Origin: Apoderus coryli
Taxonomy: Eukaryota > Arthropoda > Insecta > Coleoptera > Attelabidae
DNA length: 64,000 bases
Assembly: GCA_911728435.2 (NCBI GenBank)
Contig: OU452199.1
Coordinates: 25,120,860 to 25,184,859, forward strand
Direction of reading: 5' to 3'
Under the pieces are notes generated by a model, which was given only the letters and a program-made list of their open reading frames with translations, ran no database searches and was not told the DNA's origin. The translations under genes were made by a program, and so were the position numbers. Positions 10,966-20,741 of this stretch are shown here, piece by piece (positions within the stretch are counted from its first letter, which is position 1; each line of letters opens with the position of its first letter).

Positions 10966-11925
10966 GTTCTGGTATGAATTATAATTTCTAGCCATAGTTG
11001 TAATGGGGGATTTATATTGATAATTTGTTCTGGGTGTAGGTATATAAAAGGTTCTATTATTTTTTATTCGAGTTTTCGAAGAAGGCACTGTTAAATTTAT
11101 TGAGGATAGTGTACTACAATCCACTGCTAAACCGTTGAGTATTTTAAAGAGGTATAAAATACTTTGCAGATTTCTTCTGTTAAAAAGGGATATAAGATCA
11201 TATTTCCTAAGATTTAATTCATAATTGGATTGGTGACTATTATATAGAGAGTAATTGGATTGTCTGACAAACTTCTTCTGAATCCTCTCTAGCATCAAAA
11301 TATATTTGGTATACATTGGTGACCAAATCACATTGCAGTACTCGAGTCTGGCTCTAATGAATGTATTATAGAATAAAGTTAGTGTTTTTTTATTTTTAAA
11401 TTGTTTGATGTTTCGCAGTATGAAGCCTAGGTTTCGGTAGGACCTAGTTGTGATATGAATTATATGGTTTGTGAAACTTAATTTATTATCAAATATTATA
11501 CCAAGGTCTTTTACTGAATCAGTTTTAGAGAGCAGGCAGTTATTTAAAGCGTAGGGGAATCTAATTGGTGTTTTTGAATAGGTGTATGTCATGACTTTAC
11601 ATTTGTTTATATTGAAAGGTAGCTTGTTTTGTATGGACCACTGATAGATATTATCTAAATCATGTTGAAGTTCACGAGAGTGGAAATGATTTTCAACAGC
11701 CTTATAAATCTTCATATCATCAGCGAATAATGAACATTTACTAGACTTGATTACTGCTGTTATGTCATCGATGAATATAAGAAATAGAAGCGGACCCAAT
11801 GTACTTCCTTGAGGAACACCTGACTTTGAAATCAAAACTCTAGAGTGTGAATTTTGTATCGATAGGAAAAGGCTTCTATTTGATAGATACGATTTAAAAA
11901 AAAAATCCCGATGGCAGCCAGTCGG
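10966..11925 (-). pseudogene. Jockey LINE ORF2: RT palm, thumb and C-terminal region
   Basis: Order in the minus-strand frame: FFKSYLSNRSLFL, SGVPQGSTLGPLLFLIFIDD (RT motif), SLFADDMKIY (catalytic FADD near 11716-11727), DLGIIFDNKLSFTNH, then a long C-terminal region with RARLEYCNVIWSP and RRNLQSILYLFKIL. The frame is open across the whole segment. It ends NYNS at 10966, where family X copy 2 interrupts it. Upstream it joins 12631-13287 across a MITE. Confidence 0.85.
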
Positions 11926-11928
11926 AAA

Positions 11929-12627
11929 AGTAGATTTTTGATTTATGTATTTTTTATTTATAGTTAGTCTACCACTGACACCCACTATTAATAAACAAAT
12001 AATGGAATATTCTGACAGTCGCCAAATATAACAAAGTGTCATATTGACAGTTATTTTAACTGAAATACCCATTATACTATAATACATACGTAAGTACGGT
12101 CTTATTGTTATTTCACAGGTGTTTATTTGTCAAAATAATTACAGGTATAGCGGGTGATGATATTTTTTTTATTTTTTTTTACTTTATATTGACTTACATT
12201 TACTTAAATATGCCAGCGATGAAAAAACTCTCCAAATAAACATTGTAGAGATTTAAGTGCTCTATCATTTGATATGTAACATCGGTATTTTCTATTAACA
12301 ATGAAAAAAATATGATTTTTTTAATACTTTGACAGGCCGCCATTCTGAAATTAGCTCTCCGATTTCAATCGCCAACGAACTCACGCGATTCCATGACCTA
12401 GCCGATTTTTTAACCAAATTTTGTTTCGATTGGTCAAAAAATGCGGCCTAGAACGTGACGCAAAGTTTCTATATCCCATATATATATATATATATAGATA
12501 TATAAACTTTTGAACTGAGGTCATTTTTAGGATCCAGGGGTCATAAAATGAAGTACTGCATAAAAATTTTTCAAAATTTCGGTTGTGTCGATCTCCTGAA
12601 TAGTTAGATTTTTTTTAAAAATCTACT
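11929..12627 (-). mobile_element. 699-bp MITE inserted in the jockey RT
   Basis: Inverted termini AGTAGATTTTT / AAAAATCTACT, flanked by AAA at 11926-11928 and 12628-12630. Removing it and one AAA restores the frame SVSLCNF-PTGCHRDFFFKS, so the duplication is 3 bp (TTT on the coding strand) or slightly longer. No coding capacity. A second copy lies at 19339-20001 in the opposite orientation. Confidence 0.75.
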
Positions 12628-12630
12628 AAA

Positions 12631-13287
12631 ATTACATAAGCTAACAGAGAAGGACTTATTTTTTAACTTATTTATAAGAAGTGTATGGCTAACTTTGTCA
12701 AACGCCTTTTCAAACTCGGTGTAGAAAACATCTAGTTGCTTACCCTCTGCCAGTGTGTCCGTTGCAATAGTTACGAAGTCTAAAAGATTTCCAGTTGTCG
12801 ACCTAGGTATTTCTTCGGAAACCATACTGAACATTTACCAACCGATTTTAGTTGACAGTAAAATTTCAAATACAATGGCTATATTTGTCAATATTGCTAT
12901 AGGCCTGTAGTTTGTAATTTGGTTACGATCTCCATTTTTAAAGATTGGACTTAGTTTCGTTATTTTGAGGGAATTTGGAAATAATTGTTTAGTTAATGCA
13001 ATATTGAAAATTATACTTAGTGGTTCTTTTAATATATGTCCACATCCTTTGATTATATACCTTGGAATGAGGTCGCACCCTATACACTTTTTTGGTTTCA
13101 GAATTTGTATGGCCTTACCAACTTCATCAGGAGTAACGTTATCTATGAAAAAGTACGGTTCGGAATTTTCGTGTGAGTCATCTTCATTAAATACATTTCC
13201 AGACTCCTCATATACAGAATCAAAGTAATTTGCGAATGCTTCAGCTATTTGTTTAGATCCACAGAATTTTTTGTTATTTTGATACAT
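12631..13287 (-). pseudogene. Jockey LINE ORF2: RT N-terminal part
   Basis: Two frames overlap at a frameshift near 12835. The upstream part has NYRPIAILTNIAIVFEI with SPIFKNGDRNQITNYRP (RT motif 1) and PKKCIGCDLIPRYIIK. The downstream part has RSTTGNLLDFVTIATDTLAE and DVFYTEFEKAFDKVSHTLL, the catalytic aspartate region (TDFSKAFD in most relatives; here TEFEKAFD, so the first catalytic D appears changed to E). It continues into SVSLCNF and then the MITE. Confidence 0.8.
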
Positions 13288-13387
13288 TTCAGAAGGTATT
13301 TCAGAGTTTTGGTTTTGCTTTGATTTTATAAAACACCAAAATTGTTTAGGATCTGTATGTATAGAGGTTTCAAATCCAGAAATGAAC

Positions 13388-13856
13388 TCACTGTATGATT
13401 TTTTTATCTCTTTTAATTTTTGCTCTTAGAAATTTAAAGTCATCCAAACATTGCTGGAGTTTGGTCCTTTTATAGTTTTTTAAATTTCTTTCCTTAGATT
13501 TGATGTCCAATATAGTTTCCGGTGAAAACCACGGTGGATATTTTCTTTTTTTATACGTTAAACGCGGAATACATTTATCAAATATAGCATACATCTTCTG
13601 GTAGAAAATATTTAACGCTTGGTTAGGCTCGTCACAGCTTGCCAAACAACTCCAGTCCTCAATCATAATATAATTGTAAAGGTCTGTATAATTTCCCCGT
13701 TTGAAATTATATGAAGTTACATTATTGGGTTGACAATACTGAATATGATAATTTATCAGATATAAACTAAGTGCTGGATGGTAATCATCCTCTGACACTA
13801 GAGGGTCATGATTTTTTTGTACATTACATTTCACGTGATACTATCAAGTCAATAAT
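13388..13856 (-). pseudogene. Jockey LINE ORF2: endonuclease end and linker
   Basis: Minus-strand translation carries EDDYHPALSLYL (the SDH-type block near the end of the endonuclease), then a linker with YPPWFSPETILDIKSKERN, which resembles the PPWW..l..l...K segment of jockey ORF2 proteins. Upstream it joins 14361-14603 across the HHR element through the shared codons for NKNNN-IIDLIVSRE. A stop interrupts it near 13830. Confidence 0.75.
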
Positions 13857-13868
13857 ATTATTATTTTT

Positions 13869-14348
13869 TGAAATGGGCTTGTTTAACAAAACAAGACTTA
13901 AAATCCGAGAGTTTGTCTGTCAACCACTATACTTTCACCAGACGCCCGTTTCATCGATCCACGACTCATCAGTGGTGATCGGTCAGTAGTTGACAGCCAA
14001 ACTCTCGTAAATAATGTGGTATATACCCCACACAGTACAGAGATGTAAAAGGATGTGTTTGGCGACATCTAGTTTTCGTTGGTAGTACGCCGAGTGAACA
14101 ACAGTTCCTATATCGGCTGCCTGGGAGGTCTCTGACCCCATAAAGCAACTACCAACACATAGACGCGCCGATACTCCCTTAAGCGGGATCGCCTATATTT
14201 GAAATGGGCTTGTTTAACAAAACAAGACTTAAAATCCGAGAGTTTGTCGGTCAACCACTATACTTTCACCAGGCAGCCGATATAGGAATTGTTGTTCACT
14301 GGGCGTACTACCAACGAAAACTAGATGTCGCCAAACACATCCTTTTAC
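13869..14348 (-). mobile_element. 480-bp hammerhead retrozyme-like element, 12-bp target duplication
   Basis: Flanked by ATTATTATTTTT at 13857-13868 and 14349-14360; removing the element and one copy restores the jockey frame NKNNNIIDLIVS. Layout: a direct repeat of about 70 bp at 13869-13940 and 14201-14270 flanks a body (14042-14200), which starts with TGTTTGGCGACATCT. An inverted copy of the body start closes the element at 14272-14348. The HHR is in the first repeat. Repeat-to-repeat distance is about 331 bp, the expected circle size. No coding capacity; it would rely on a PLE-type RT. Confidence 0.75.
13936..13977 (-). ncRNA. Hammerhead ribozyme of the 13869-14348 element
   Basis: Minus strand: stem I CACCA/UGGUG, exact core CUGAUGA, stem II GUC/GAU (one wobble) closing GUGGAUC, GAAAC, and cleavage triplet GUC. 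Stem III would be ACGG/GCGU with a G-G mismatch in the middle, so it is slightly degraded compared with the copy at 28669-28710. Confidence 0.8.
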
Positions 14349-14360
14349 ATTATTATTTTT

Positions 14361-14895
14361 ATTTAGAATTGTATTGTACTGCTTACTTTGTAATAGACTA
14401 ATGCAATTTTCAAATCTATTTTTAGTATTATTATTACTACTATTTAAGTTAAAATCACCCATAATTAGAAAATTGTTATTGCATTTAATTACAGTATCCT
14501 CTACCAATTCAAAAAACTCATCATACTTATTGAAGTTTGTGTTTGGGGGATATAAACTAAAAAGACTAAAAGCGATCTGGAATATAGACCTATTTTTATA
14601 CAAATAAAATCAATTGATGAAGGACTCTGCAACTTAACATCAATCTTTTGGGCACTATACATTTTATTCACTGCACAGAGCACTCCACCTCCTCTTTGTT
14701 TTTGTGTTTGTTTGGCGTCTCTGTCAGACCTAAAAATTTCATACCTGCTGTCAAAAAGTTCCCCGTTGTAAATTCCGTCATGAAGCCAGGTTTCCGTTAA
14801 GCCAATAACATCACATGCACTGGATCGCGTTTAGGTAGAAGTCACTTGTTTTCGTGCGGAGGCCCCTAACGTTCTGGTAGTAAACTTCTAGTGAA
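14361..14895 (-). pseudogene. Jockey LINE ORF2: apurinic-like endonuclease domain
   Basis: Minus strand, from the start: YYQNVRGLRTK (first endonuclease block), LTETWLHDGIYNGE (catalytic E block), RGGGVLCAVN, and FLIMGDFNLN near 14460 (the GDFN block). Several small frameshifts (near 14500-14610 and 14800) and a stop break it. This enzyme class nicks target DNA to prime reverse transcription. The start of ORF2 is placed just after the ORF1 stop. Confidence 0.8.
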
Positions 14896-14913
14896 GATGT
14901 TTTGCTTTTTGTA

Positions 14914-16372
14914 TTAGCCTTTGTAGTTTATTTTGCGTCTGTGTTGTTCTAGCTTTCTCTGGTATGCTTGGCATGAGTAGTCTATTGCAGAATGTTCTCG
15001 ATCTGGTAATCCAAGCTTTTTACAATTTGGACAATCATATGTAGTCTTGTCTTTGCAGTCTGTAGCTCCATGATTTCCACCACAGACGTAACAAAGAGCT
15101 TGGTTCTTACAATATTTTGAAACATGCCCAAATGAACAGCATTTAAAACATATAGCAACACTTAGGTATTCTTGTATATATTTTTTTTTCTGCCAGATCA
15201 AAATATAAAATTTCTGCTCTCATAAAAAACTTAAATATGTCAGGAGGTGCTTGAAGTATCCAGTTTTCCCTGTTGGGATTTCTACATTTTCTTTTAGTTA
15301 TAAATTTTAATTTTTGTTTTATAATTATTCTAAATTCACTGGTTAGAGTTTCATTTTGTTTCACTAATTCTTCAATGAACTCATCTACAGTATAACCAGC
15401 TTCTATCCCGGTTATCAAAAACATTGGATCTGAGTTTAGTAGTTCTCTTGCTTCAACATTTTTACTTTTACATAAGACTGTTGACAATTTCTTCTGTTGT
15501 TCAGATGAATTACATTCAAGTATGACTGCGCCACTTCTTAATTTTTTTACTGTTTTGAGTGGTCCATTTATAACTGCAACGCTTAGATCTTCTTTTATTT
15601 TACGTCATACCTTTGTTGGATCAGTTTCGTCTGATATCTTGACTATGGTTACGTGACGGTTCTGGATGGGAGGGGTTTTCCAAACACCATGTACGGCGCT
15701 ACGAGTTTCTCGTATTTGAGGGGATTTGGCAGCCTTATCAGCATATGAGCAGGCAGTCTTTGTTGCCAGATTATTTAATTTAAATGTATTAATAATTGTT
15801 TTCATTAAATCGTTTTCTGCTTCTAGGATTCCCATGCGATGTACCATTTTGGTGAGATATTTGGTGATATCATATATAGCAAGTTGGATTGTTTCTCTGT
15901 CTTGCACTGCAAGCACTTTTTGATGGTTGCTGTCAATAGCCGTCATATAGGTTATCTCATCGAGTGCTGCATAGATACCCTCAATGCCTTCTGTAGTGGA
16001 AGTTTCATGGTTTGGTGATACATTTTCGCAAAGTCGCTTAAAATTCCGATCTTCTGGACTTAAGACAGATCGGTTTCGTTTCCTACTACTTGTAAGATTA
16101 TTAACATTATCTTCTTCATTCATTTTTCCTTGATTTACTTCTGCACTACCGTGTATTTGTATGTATTCGGCGTTATCTTTTACTGTCCTCACCTTATCAG
16201 TTCTTTTTGATTTCTTATCTGGCTTTGTTTTTGTTTCGTTCAATATCTTTTTAATTTCGTTAACCGAAATCGAACTTGAACCCACAGAAAATCGACGTTT
16301 TTTCAGGTGTTCGCTTCGTAATTTGTGTTTTCCTTTTTCATTTTCCGATTCATCAGCACTTGTATCACTCAT
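14914..16372 (-). pseudogene. Jockey LINE ORF1 (gag-like RNA-binding protein)
   Basis: ATG at 16372 (MSDTSADESENEKGK). A basic, low-complexity N-terminus with KLRSEHLKKRRFSVG is followed by a region with LTKMVHRMGILEAENDLM that may form a coiled coil. The C-terminus has zinc knuckles CFKCCSFGHVSKYC and CYVCGGNHGATDC. An in-frame TGA near 15602 and a frameshift in an A-run near 15190 break it. Gag-like ORF1 proteins package LINE RNA. The apparent upstream extension to 16510 is read-through from the interrupted I-clade RNase H. Confidence 0.82.
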
Positions 16373-16468
16373 TGTACTTTTTTGCGTTTTTTTTTTACAA
16401 GTTTTTACCGGTAACAAACAACAATAAACAGGAACGAAATTTGTATATGTTATCCCGGCTGATAGTAC

Positions 16469-16680
16469 TTTGTTGTTTTTTGCCCAATAGAGTGCTGATT
16501 CAATAGCCATCGCTCCTGCCGTAAAAACTTACATCAGGCAAACGATATCTCTCCATATGAGTGAATTCGGGAACGAAAAAGGCGCAACCTACGCGTCCCA
16601 CAAGCTTCCAACCGTCGGTGTATATATGTACTGCCTTTTTATCAATTTTTTCGAACTCACAATTAAGAATGATTTTAGGA
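16469..16680 (-). pseudogene. I-clade LINE: RNase H, first half
   Basis: Minus-strand translation gives KKAVHIYTDGWKLVGRVGCA (first catalytic aspartate in YTDG), FFVPEFTHMERYRLPD and, after a frameshift, MAIESALYWAKNNK (catalytic E block). It continues directly as YDLIIITDSQ at 7706. It is fused upstream to gag, so the whole endonuclease and RT are deleted. Confidence 0.8.
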
Positions 16681-16699
16681 TGTAATTATCTGTATATAT

Positions 16700-17270
16700 G
16701 TGTATATGTACTCATCTCGATAAGGATTTGTTATTACAATATTAGGGGGTTTTTTAGTTATATTGCTCACTGTTGGGGATTGAGGGGGCGAAGAAGCCTT
16801 TCGTTTCTTAGATGGTGTATTTATAGACAAATTATTTGAAGGCGTGTTATATGTGTACCGGGGCTTCGATACATTCGGTTTGAAGGTTATATTTGTAGAA
16901 CTTGATGCGTTGGGTAGTTCGGGAAAATTATCTAAATTATTCAAAATTTCAAATCTATTATTCGTGGCCACTTTGGCATAAGATGGATTGTTTACAAGCG
17001 CCTCAGCATCTTTGAAAGAGACATTATTATGGGCCATAACCGTTTTAATTTTCTTCTGCTTTGTGTAAAATTCGCACTGTTTATATAAGCTGTTATGCTC
17101 ATTGTTTTTGTAGTAAATACAATATTTTTCACTCTGACAAATATCACAATTATCATTTTGGGCATGTTCTTCGCCACAGTTTTGACACCTGCTGTTACCC
17201 TTACACTGTACCTTTGTATGTCCATATCTTAAGCAATTTAGACATTGAACGACAGGATATATATATAAGC
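16700..17270 (-). pseudogene. I-clade LINE gag: zinc knuckles and C-terminus
   Basis: Minus strand: CLNCLRYGHTKVQC, CQNCGEEHAQNDNC and CDICQSEKYC form three Cys/His knuckles of I-group ORF1. They are followed by HNNVSFKDAEALVNNPSYAK and a Ser/Pro-rich tail (KKRKASSPPQSPTVSN). The expected stop and ORF2 are not reached: the frame runs straight into RNase H near 16700, marking an internal deletion. The upstream part continues at 17612 beyond a tRNA-like palindrome. Confidence 0.8.
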
Positions 17271-17576
17271 TAAGGGAAAATATTCACTTAAAGTGACTCA
17301 ACTAGTAGTTGAATAAATTCTATATATATTATATAGAAAAGCCAAATGAAGAAAACGAACGTTTGTAAGTTGGAAAAAACATTCGCTTCAGGTGGGAATC
17401 GAACCCACGTCTCACGCATTGGTATAATAGTATCGCGTTTATGCACTACTATCACCAGTATCAGGTAGCTCAATGGTGTAGAGCAAATGCCCGGAAAGCG
17501 TGAGACGTGGGTTCGATTCCCACCTGAAGCGAATGTTTTTTCCAACTTACAAACGTTCGTTTTCTTCATTTGGCTT

Positions 17577-17612
<36 letters not shown>
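17260..17612. mobile_element. tRNA-like palindromic element in a (TA)n run
   Basis: Arms at about 17331-17418 and 17497-17585 are near-perfect inverted copies (GAAAAGCCAAATGAAGAAAA and its complement). They include the sequence GTGGGTTCGATTCCCAC, a tRNA T-arm and Pol III B box, in both arms. It is bounded on the right by a (TA)n run. It interrupts the gag frame of the I-clade LINE, which can be followed from VEP at 17612 to PVVQCLN at 17255. Confidence 0.75.
17461..17530 (+). ncRNA. tRNA-like fold (probably a tRNA pseudogene)
   Basis: A cloverleaf can be drawn: D arm GCTC..GAGC, anticodon arm with loop CCGGAAA, T arm GTGGG-TTCGATT-CCCAC, and acceptor ATCAGG/CCTGAA with about five pairs. Position 33 is C instead of U and the anticodon stem is weak, so this is unlikely to be a working tRNA. 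It forms the right half of the palindrome at 17260-17612. Confidence 0.55.
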
Positions 17613-17614
<2 letters not shown>

Positions 17615-18000
17615 TTCGACGATGAAACTGCAGATATTTATTTTTATTCTGTCAGGAAGTTTATTCCCTAGGAAGGTCATTATTATAATTTGTCTGTCTA
17701 CAAATTCTGAAGTATTGTCTTCTAAATAACTTTTCCGTTTCATTCGTTTTACTTCTATTACCTTATTGGGAGATTCAATATTTTGTTTCAGAAATTCTTC
17801 TGTAAAAAAAGTATCTATTTGTTTTACTACTCCGTTTTATGAGTGAATAATATGGGTATATAAGCTAATAAATCTCTTTTTGTAATGCATTCATGATTAA
17901 CTAGGCTATTAGCAACCATATATGATTTGAATATAACTTTTACCCTGTCATTATTTTGTGATTTTAATATTTGAAAGACCTTTTTTATAGGAAATTCAAC
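17612..18000 (-). pseudogene. I-clade LINE gag: central part
   Basis: Minus strand: FPIKKVFQILKSQ, RVKVIFKSYMVANSLVNHEC, DLLAYIPILFTHK, a stop, then QIDTFFTEEFLKQN, IEVKRMKRKSYLED, TFLGNKLPDRIKIN and SFIVEP. This is the pre-knuckle domain of I-group ORF1. It joins the knuckles at 17270 across the tRNA-like palindrome. Confidence 0.7.
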
Positions 18001-18445
18001 TAATATGAATAATAATGAGGGCGGTCCAAGCGGACCGCCCCAAGTAAGTACTTTTCCAGATTTAAATAATAGATATAGTGCATCTGACACTGGTCCTTTT
18101 TACGTTTTTCTAAAGCATCAGGCAAAAAACTTAGGAAGATTATTCCCTATAAGAGTCGGACACTATTTACAAGAGAATAATTCTTTTAAAAACGATATAA
18201 TTGATATTAAATCTATAGGTAGAAACATTCTCTTGTAAATAGTGTCCGACTCTTATAGGGAATAATCTTCCTAAGTTTTTTGCCTGATGCTCTAGAAAAA
18301 CGTAAAAAGGACCAGTGTCAGATGCACTATATCTATTATTTAAATCTGGAAAAGTACTTACCTGGGGCCTCATTATTATTCATATTAGTTGAATTTCCTA
18401 TAAAAAAGGTCTTTCAAATATTAAAATCACAAAATAATGAATATT
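17940..18445. repeat. Fold-back duplication of the gag N-terminus
   Basis: The arm at about 17950-18185 is repeated inverted at about 18225-18440. Both encode the same N-terminal gag block (LNNRYSASDTGPFYVFLxHQ and LFPIRVGHYLQE): plus strand from ATG 18005 in the left arm, minus strand in the right arm. Only the left arm holds the small GC hairpin GGGCGGTCC-AAGC-GGACCGCCC at 18019. This is typical of a twin-priming or fold-back event at a LINE 5' end. Confidence 0.75.
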
Positions 18446-18539
18446 TTTATCTCGTCAACTACAATAGGTATATCGCTACACACCAAAAAATAACTCGCGC
18501 GGAATAGATAAATATGTCTTGTCTATAGCAATGCTCGAA

Positions 18540-19338
18540 TTAAGCGGTCGATTCTGGGACCTCTGCCGTTTGTTATTTTAACATTGCGTATGGACGATGT
18601 GTTCGTGATTGTCACATACACCAGTATGCTGATGACACTCAGGTTTTCGTGTCTTATAGGGGGCATGGTTAAAAAACGACTCAAATAAATTAAAGATCGA
18701 AATAGATAATAGCAGTGTCCTCTCTTACACGGAGGTAAACAACTTGGGTATTACGTTTGATGAAAAATTGAGATCTCAAACGCATGTTAACAAAATTGTT
18801 CAGAAATCACTTATGACTATACGGAACTTGTTTCGCAGTAGACAGTTACTAAATGTTAAACTAAAAAAAAAACTGTGCGAATGTTTGGTTTTGAGCCATT
18901 GCAATTTTAGATTTTTAGCCATTGATGGCCCATGTTTAGATAATAAAAGCAGCTATAAAACACAAAAAATTCAAAATTCGCGTGTTCTTTTTGTGTTTCG
19001 TCTTAGGGTGGGTGACCATGTAGGCGCTAAATTGAGAGAGCTATGGTAGCTACGAATGACTGAACGTAGAGACTTGCATTTCGCTTGCATGGTACACAAG
19101 ATATTAACGATGGATTTTCCGTCAAATTTAAGGAACAATTGTCTTATGTGTGCGCGATTCATGACAGGAACACAAGATGTCGACGCCTCTTGAGTACAAC
19201 TAAACATAGTACAGCCCGGTTGTACAATCTGTTGCAAACGTCTCTGTGTTTTTTGACGATAGCGAGCCTTAATTAAAACTCAAGAAATATCTGTTGGATA
19301 AAAGTAGGTAGCGATTGTACGTTGTATATTTAATTTTT
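18540..19338 (+). pseudogene. 5'-truncated jockey-like LINE fragment
   Basis: Plus strand, several frameshifts: SILGPLPFV, QYADDTQVFVSY (catalytic block), LGITFDEKLRSQTHVNKIVQ, RQLLNVKLKKKLCECLVLSH, then LRMTERRDLHFACMVHKILT and a C-terminal YNLLQTSL segment. Same subfamily as 3421-4437 and 51059-53652. A MITE copy begins at 19339 at its 3' end. Confidence 0.75.
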
Positions 19339-20001
19339 AGTAGATTTTTAAAAAAAATCTAACTATTCAGGAGATCGACACAACGGAAATTTTGAAATTT
19401 TTTTATGCACTCCTTCATTTCATGACCCCTGGATCATAAAAATGACTTCAGCTCAAAAATTTATATATGTATATGGGATACAGAAAACTTTGCGGCACCT
19501 TCTAGACCGCATTTCTTGACCAATCGAACCAAAATTTGGTTGAAAAATCGGCTCGGTCATAGAATCTTGTGAGTTCGTTGGCGATTGAAATCGGATAGCT
19601 AATTTTAAAATGGCGGCCCGTTAAAGTTTTAAAAAAATCTTTTTTTCATTGTTAATAGAAAATACCGATGTTACATATCAAATAATAGAGCACTTAAATC
19701 TCTACAATGTTGATTTGGAGAGTTTTTTCATCGCTGGCATATTTAAGTAAATAAAAGTCAATATAAAGTAACAAAAAATAAAAAAAAAATCATCACCCGC
19801 TACACCTGTAATTTTTTTTTACAAATAAACACCTGTGAAATAACAATAAGACCGTGCTTACGTGGGTATTTCAGTTAAAATAACTGTCAATGTGGCACTT
19901 TGGTTATATTTGGCGACTGTCAGAATTATTTGTTTATTAATAGTGGGTTTCAGTGGTAGACTAAGTATAAATAATAAAAAATATATAAATCGGGATTTTT
20001 T
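19339..20001 (+). mobile_element. Second copy of the AGTAGATTTTT MITE
   Basis: Starts AGTAGATTTTTAAAA as does 11929-12627 (there on the minus strand), and aligns through the TATTCAGGAGATCGACACAA and CATCACCCGC regions. The right end lacks the last termini of the first copy and passes into CGGGATTTTTTT near 19990, a word also found just beyond the first copy. The exact right boundary is uncertain. Confidence 0.65.
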
Positions 20002-20741
20002 TGATATTATTTCATTTTGTTGATTTATTGTTTTGTATTTCTCTTTTAACCTTGGCCACCTTTCCATAGGCAAGTTATCATAGGCATGTTAGCTAATTAA
20101 TATTATTTTATAAAAAATATGTCTCATCTGGTCAGATGGGTGATTGTCGATCTCCCACCGGCTCTTAGACTATTATTTCGCCTGCGTGGCTAACTGTGTT
20201 ACAGTGTCTAATTTAGTTCAAGTAATTTTTTGGTATGTAACAAATACTTTTGATTTTTATGATTTCTTATGCAAAATTTAATTTGTTAATATTGTCTTTA
20301 TTTATTTGTATGTATGCTCCGTTAAAAACAGCTTGCTATTTTCGAAACAAGTATGGAAAAGCTATAAATATTGCAATTGAATGCAGTTCGTCTAATAGTT
20401 TTTTTTACTGAGAAAAAAATTGTTAATATTATTCTATTATTATATTCTATTTAGTCAGCTAAATGCATATTTTTCTTTTTATTTCTAAAGAGGTCACGTA
20501 AAGCAAACAATTCCTCACTGATTCATACAGGGGAAAGGCATACTCCTACGTATAAAAGTATACAATTACTACTCTCACATGATGAATTATGATGATAGCT
20601 CTGTTAGCATTCCTATCCAGCCCGTGATAAATTATTTTATGAAATTCATCCATTTCAATCCTGTAGAATATCGGCTTCGGCACGTTATATTTTTAGTTTC
20701 AAAGTAAACTTTGTTGTTTCATGAACCGCAAAATCCCTTCT
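20002..20741. other. AT-rich interval without recognised features
   Basis: No domain, RNA gene or long repeat was seen. Confidence 0.5.

Larger units (their letters stand above)
7707..16468 (-). mobile_element. Nearly full-length jockey-clade LINE, split by three insertions
   Basis: Minus strand, 5' end near 16468 and 3' ATAAATAAATAAATA tail near 7707-7718. Parts in order: about 96-bp 5' UTR; ORF1 gag (16372 to 14914); ORF2 endonuclease (about 14895-14361); linker (13856-13388); RT (13287-12631 and 11925-10966); and ORF2 C-terminus (7940-7862). Insertions: an HHR element at 13869-14348, a MITE at 11929-12627, and family X copy 2 at 7941-10965. The LINE itself entered an I-clade RNase H frame (WAKNNK / YDLIIITDSQ), which fixes both ends to within a few bases. 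Confidence 0.85.

Noticed and set aside
16153..16510. Plus-strand hydrophobic frames over the jockey ORF1
   Set aside because: They are antisense shadows of the lysine-rich gag N-terminus.
17461..17530. A functional tRNA gene
   Set aside because: Position 33 is not U, the anticodon stem is poor and the sequence is embedded in a palindrome; kept only as tRNA-like.
17487..17729. 80-codon plus-strand frame through the tRNA-like palindrome and TA repeat
   Set aside because: It consists of palindrome and (TA)n translation (IYIYIYIY); no coding evidence.
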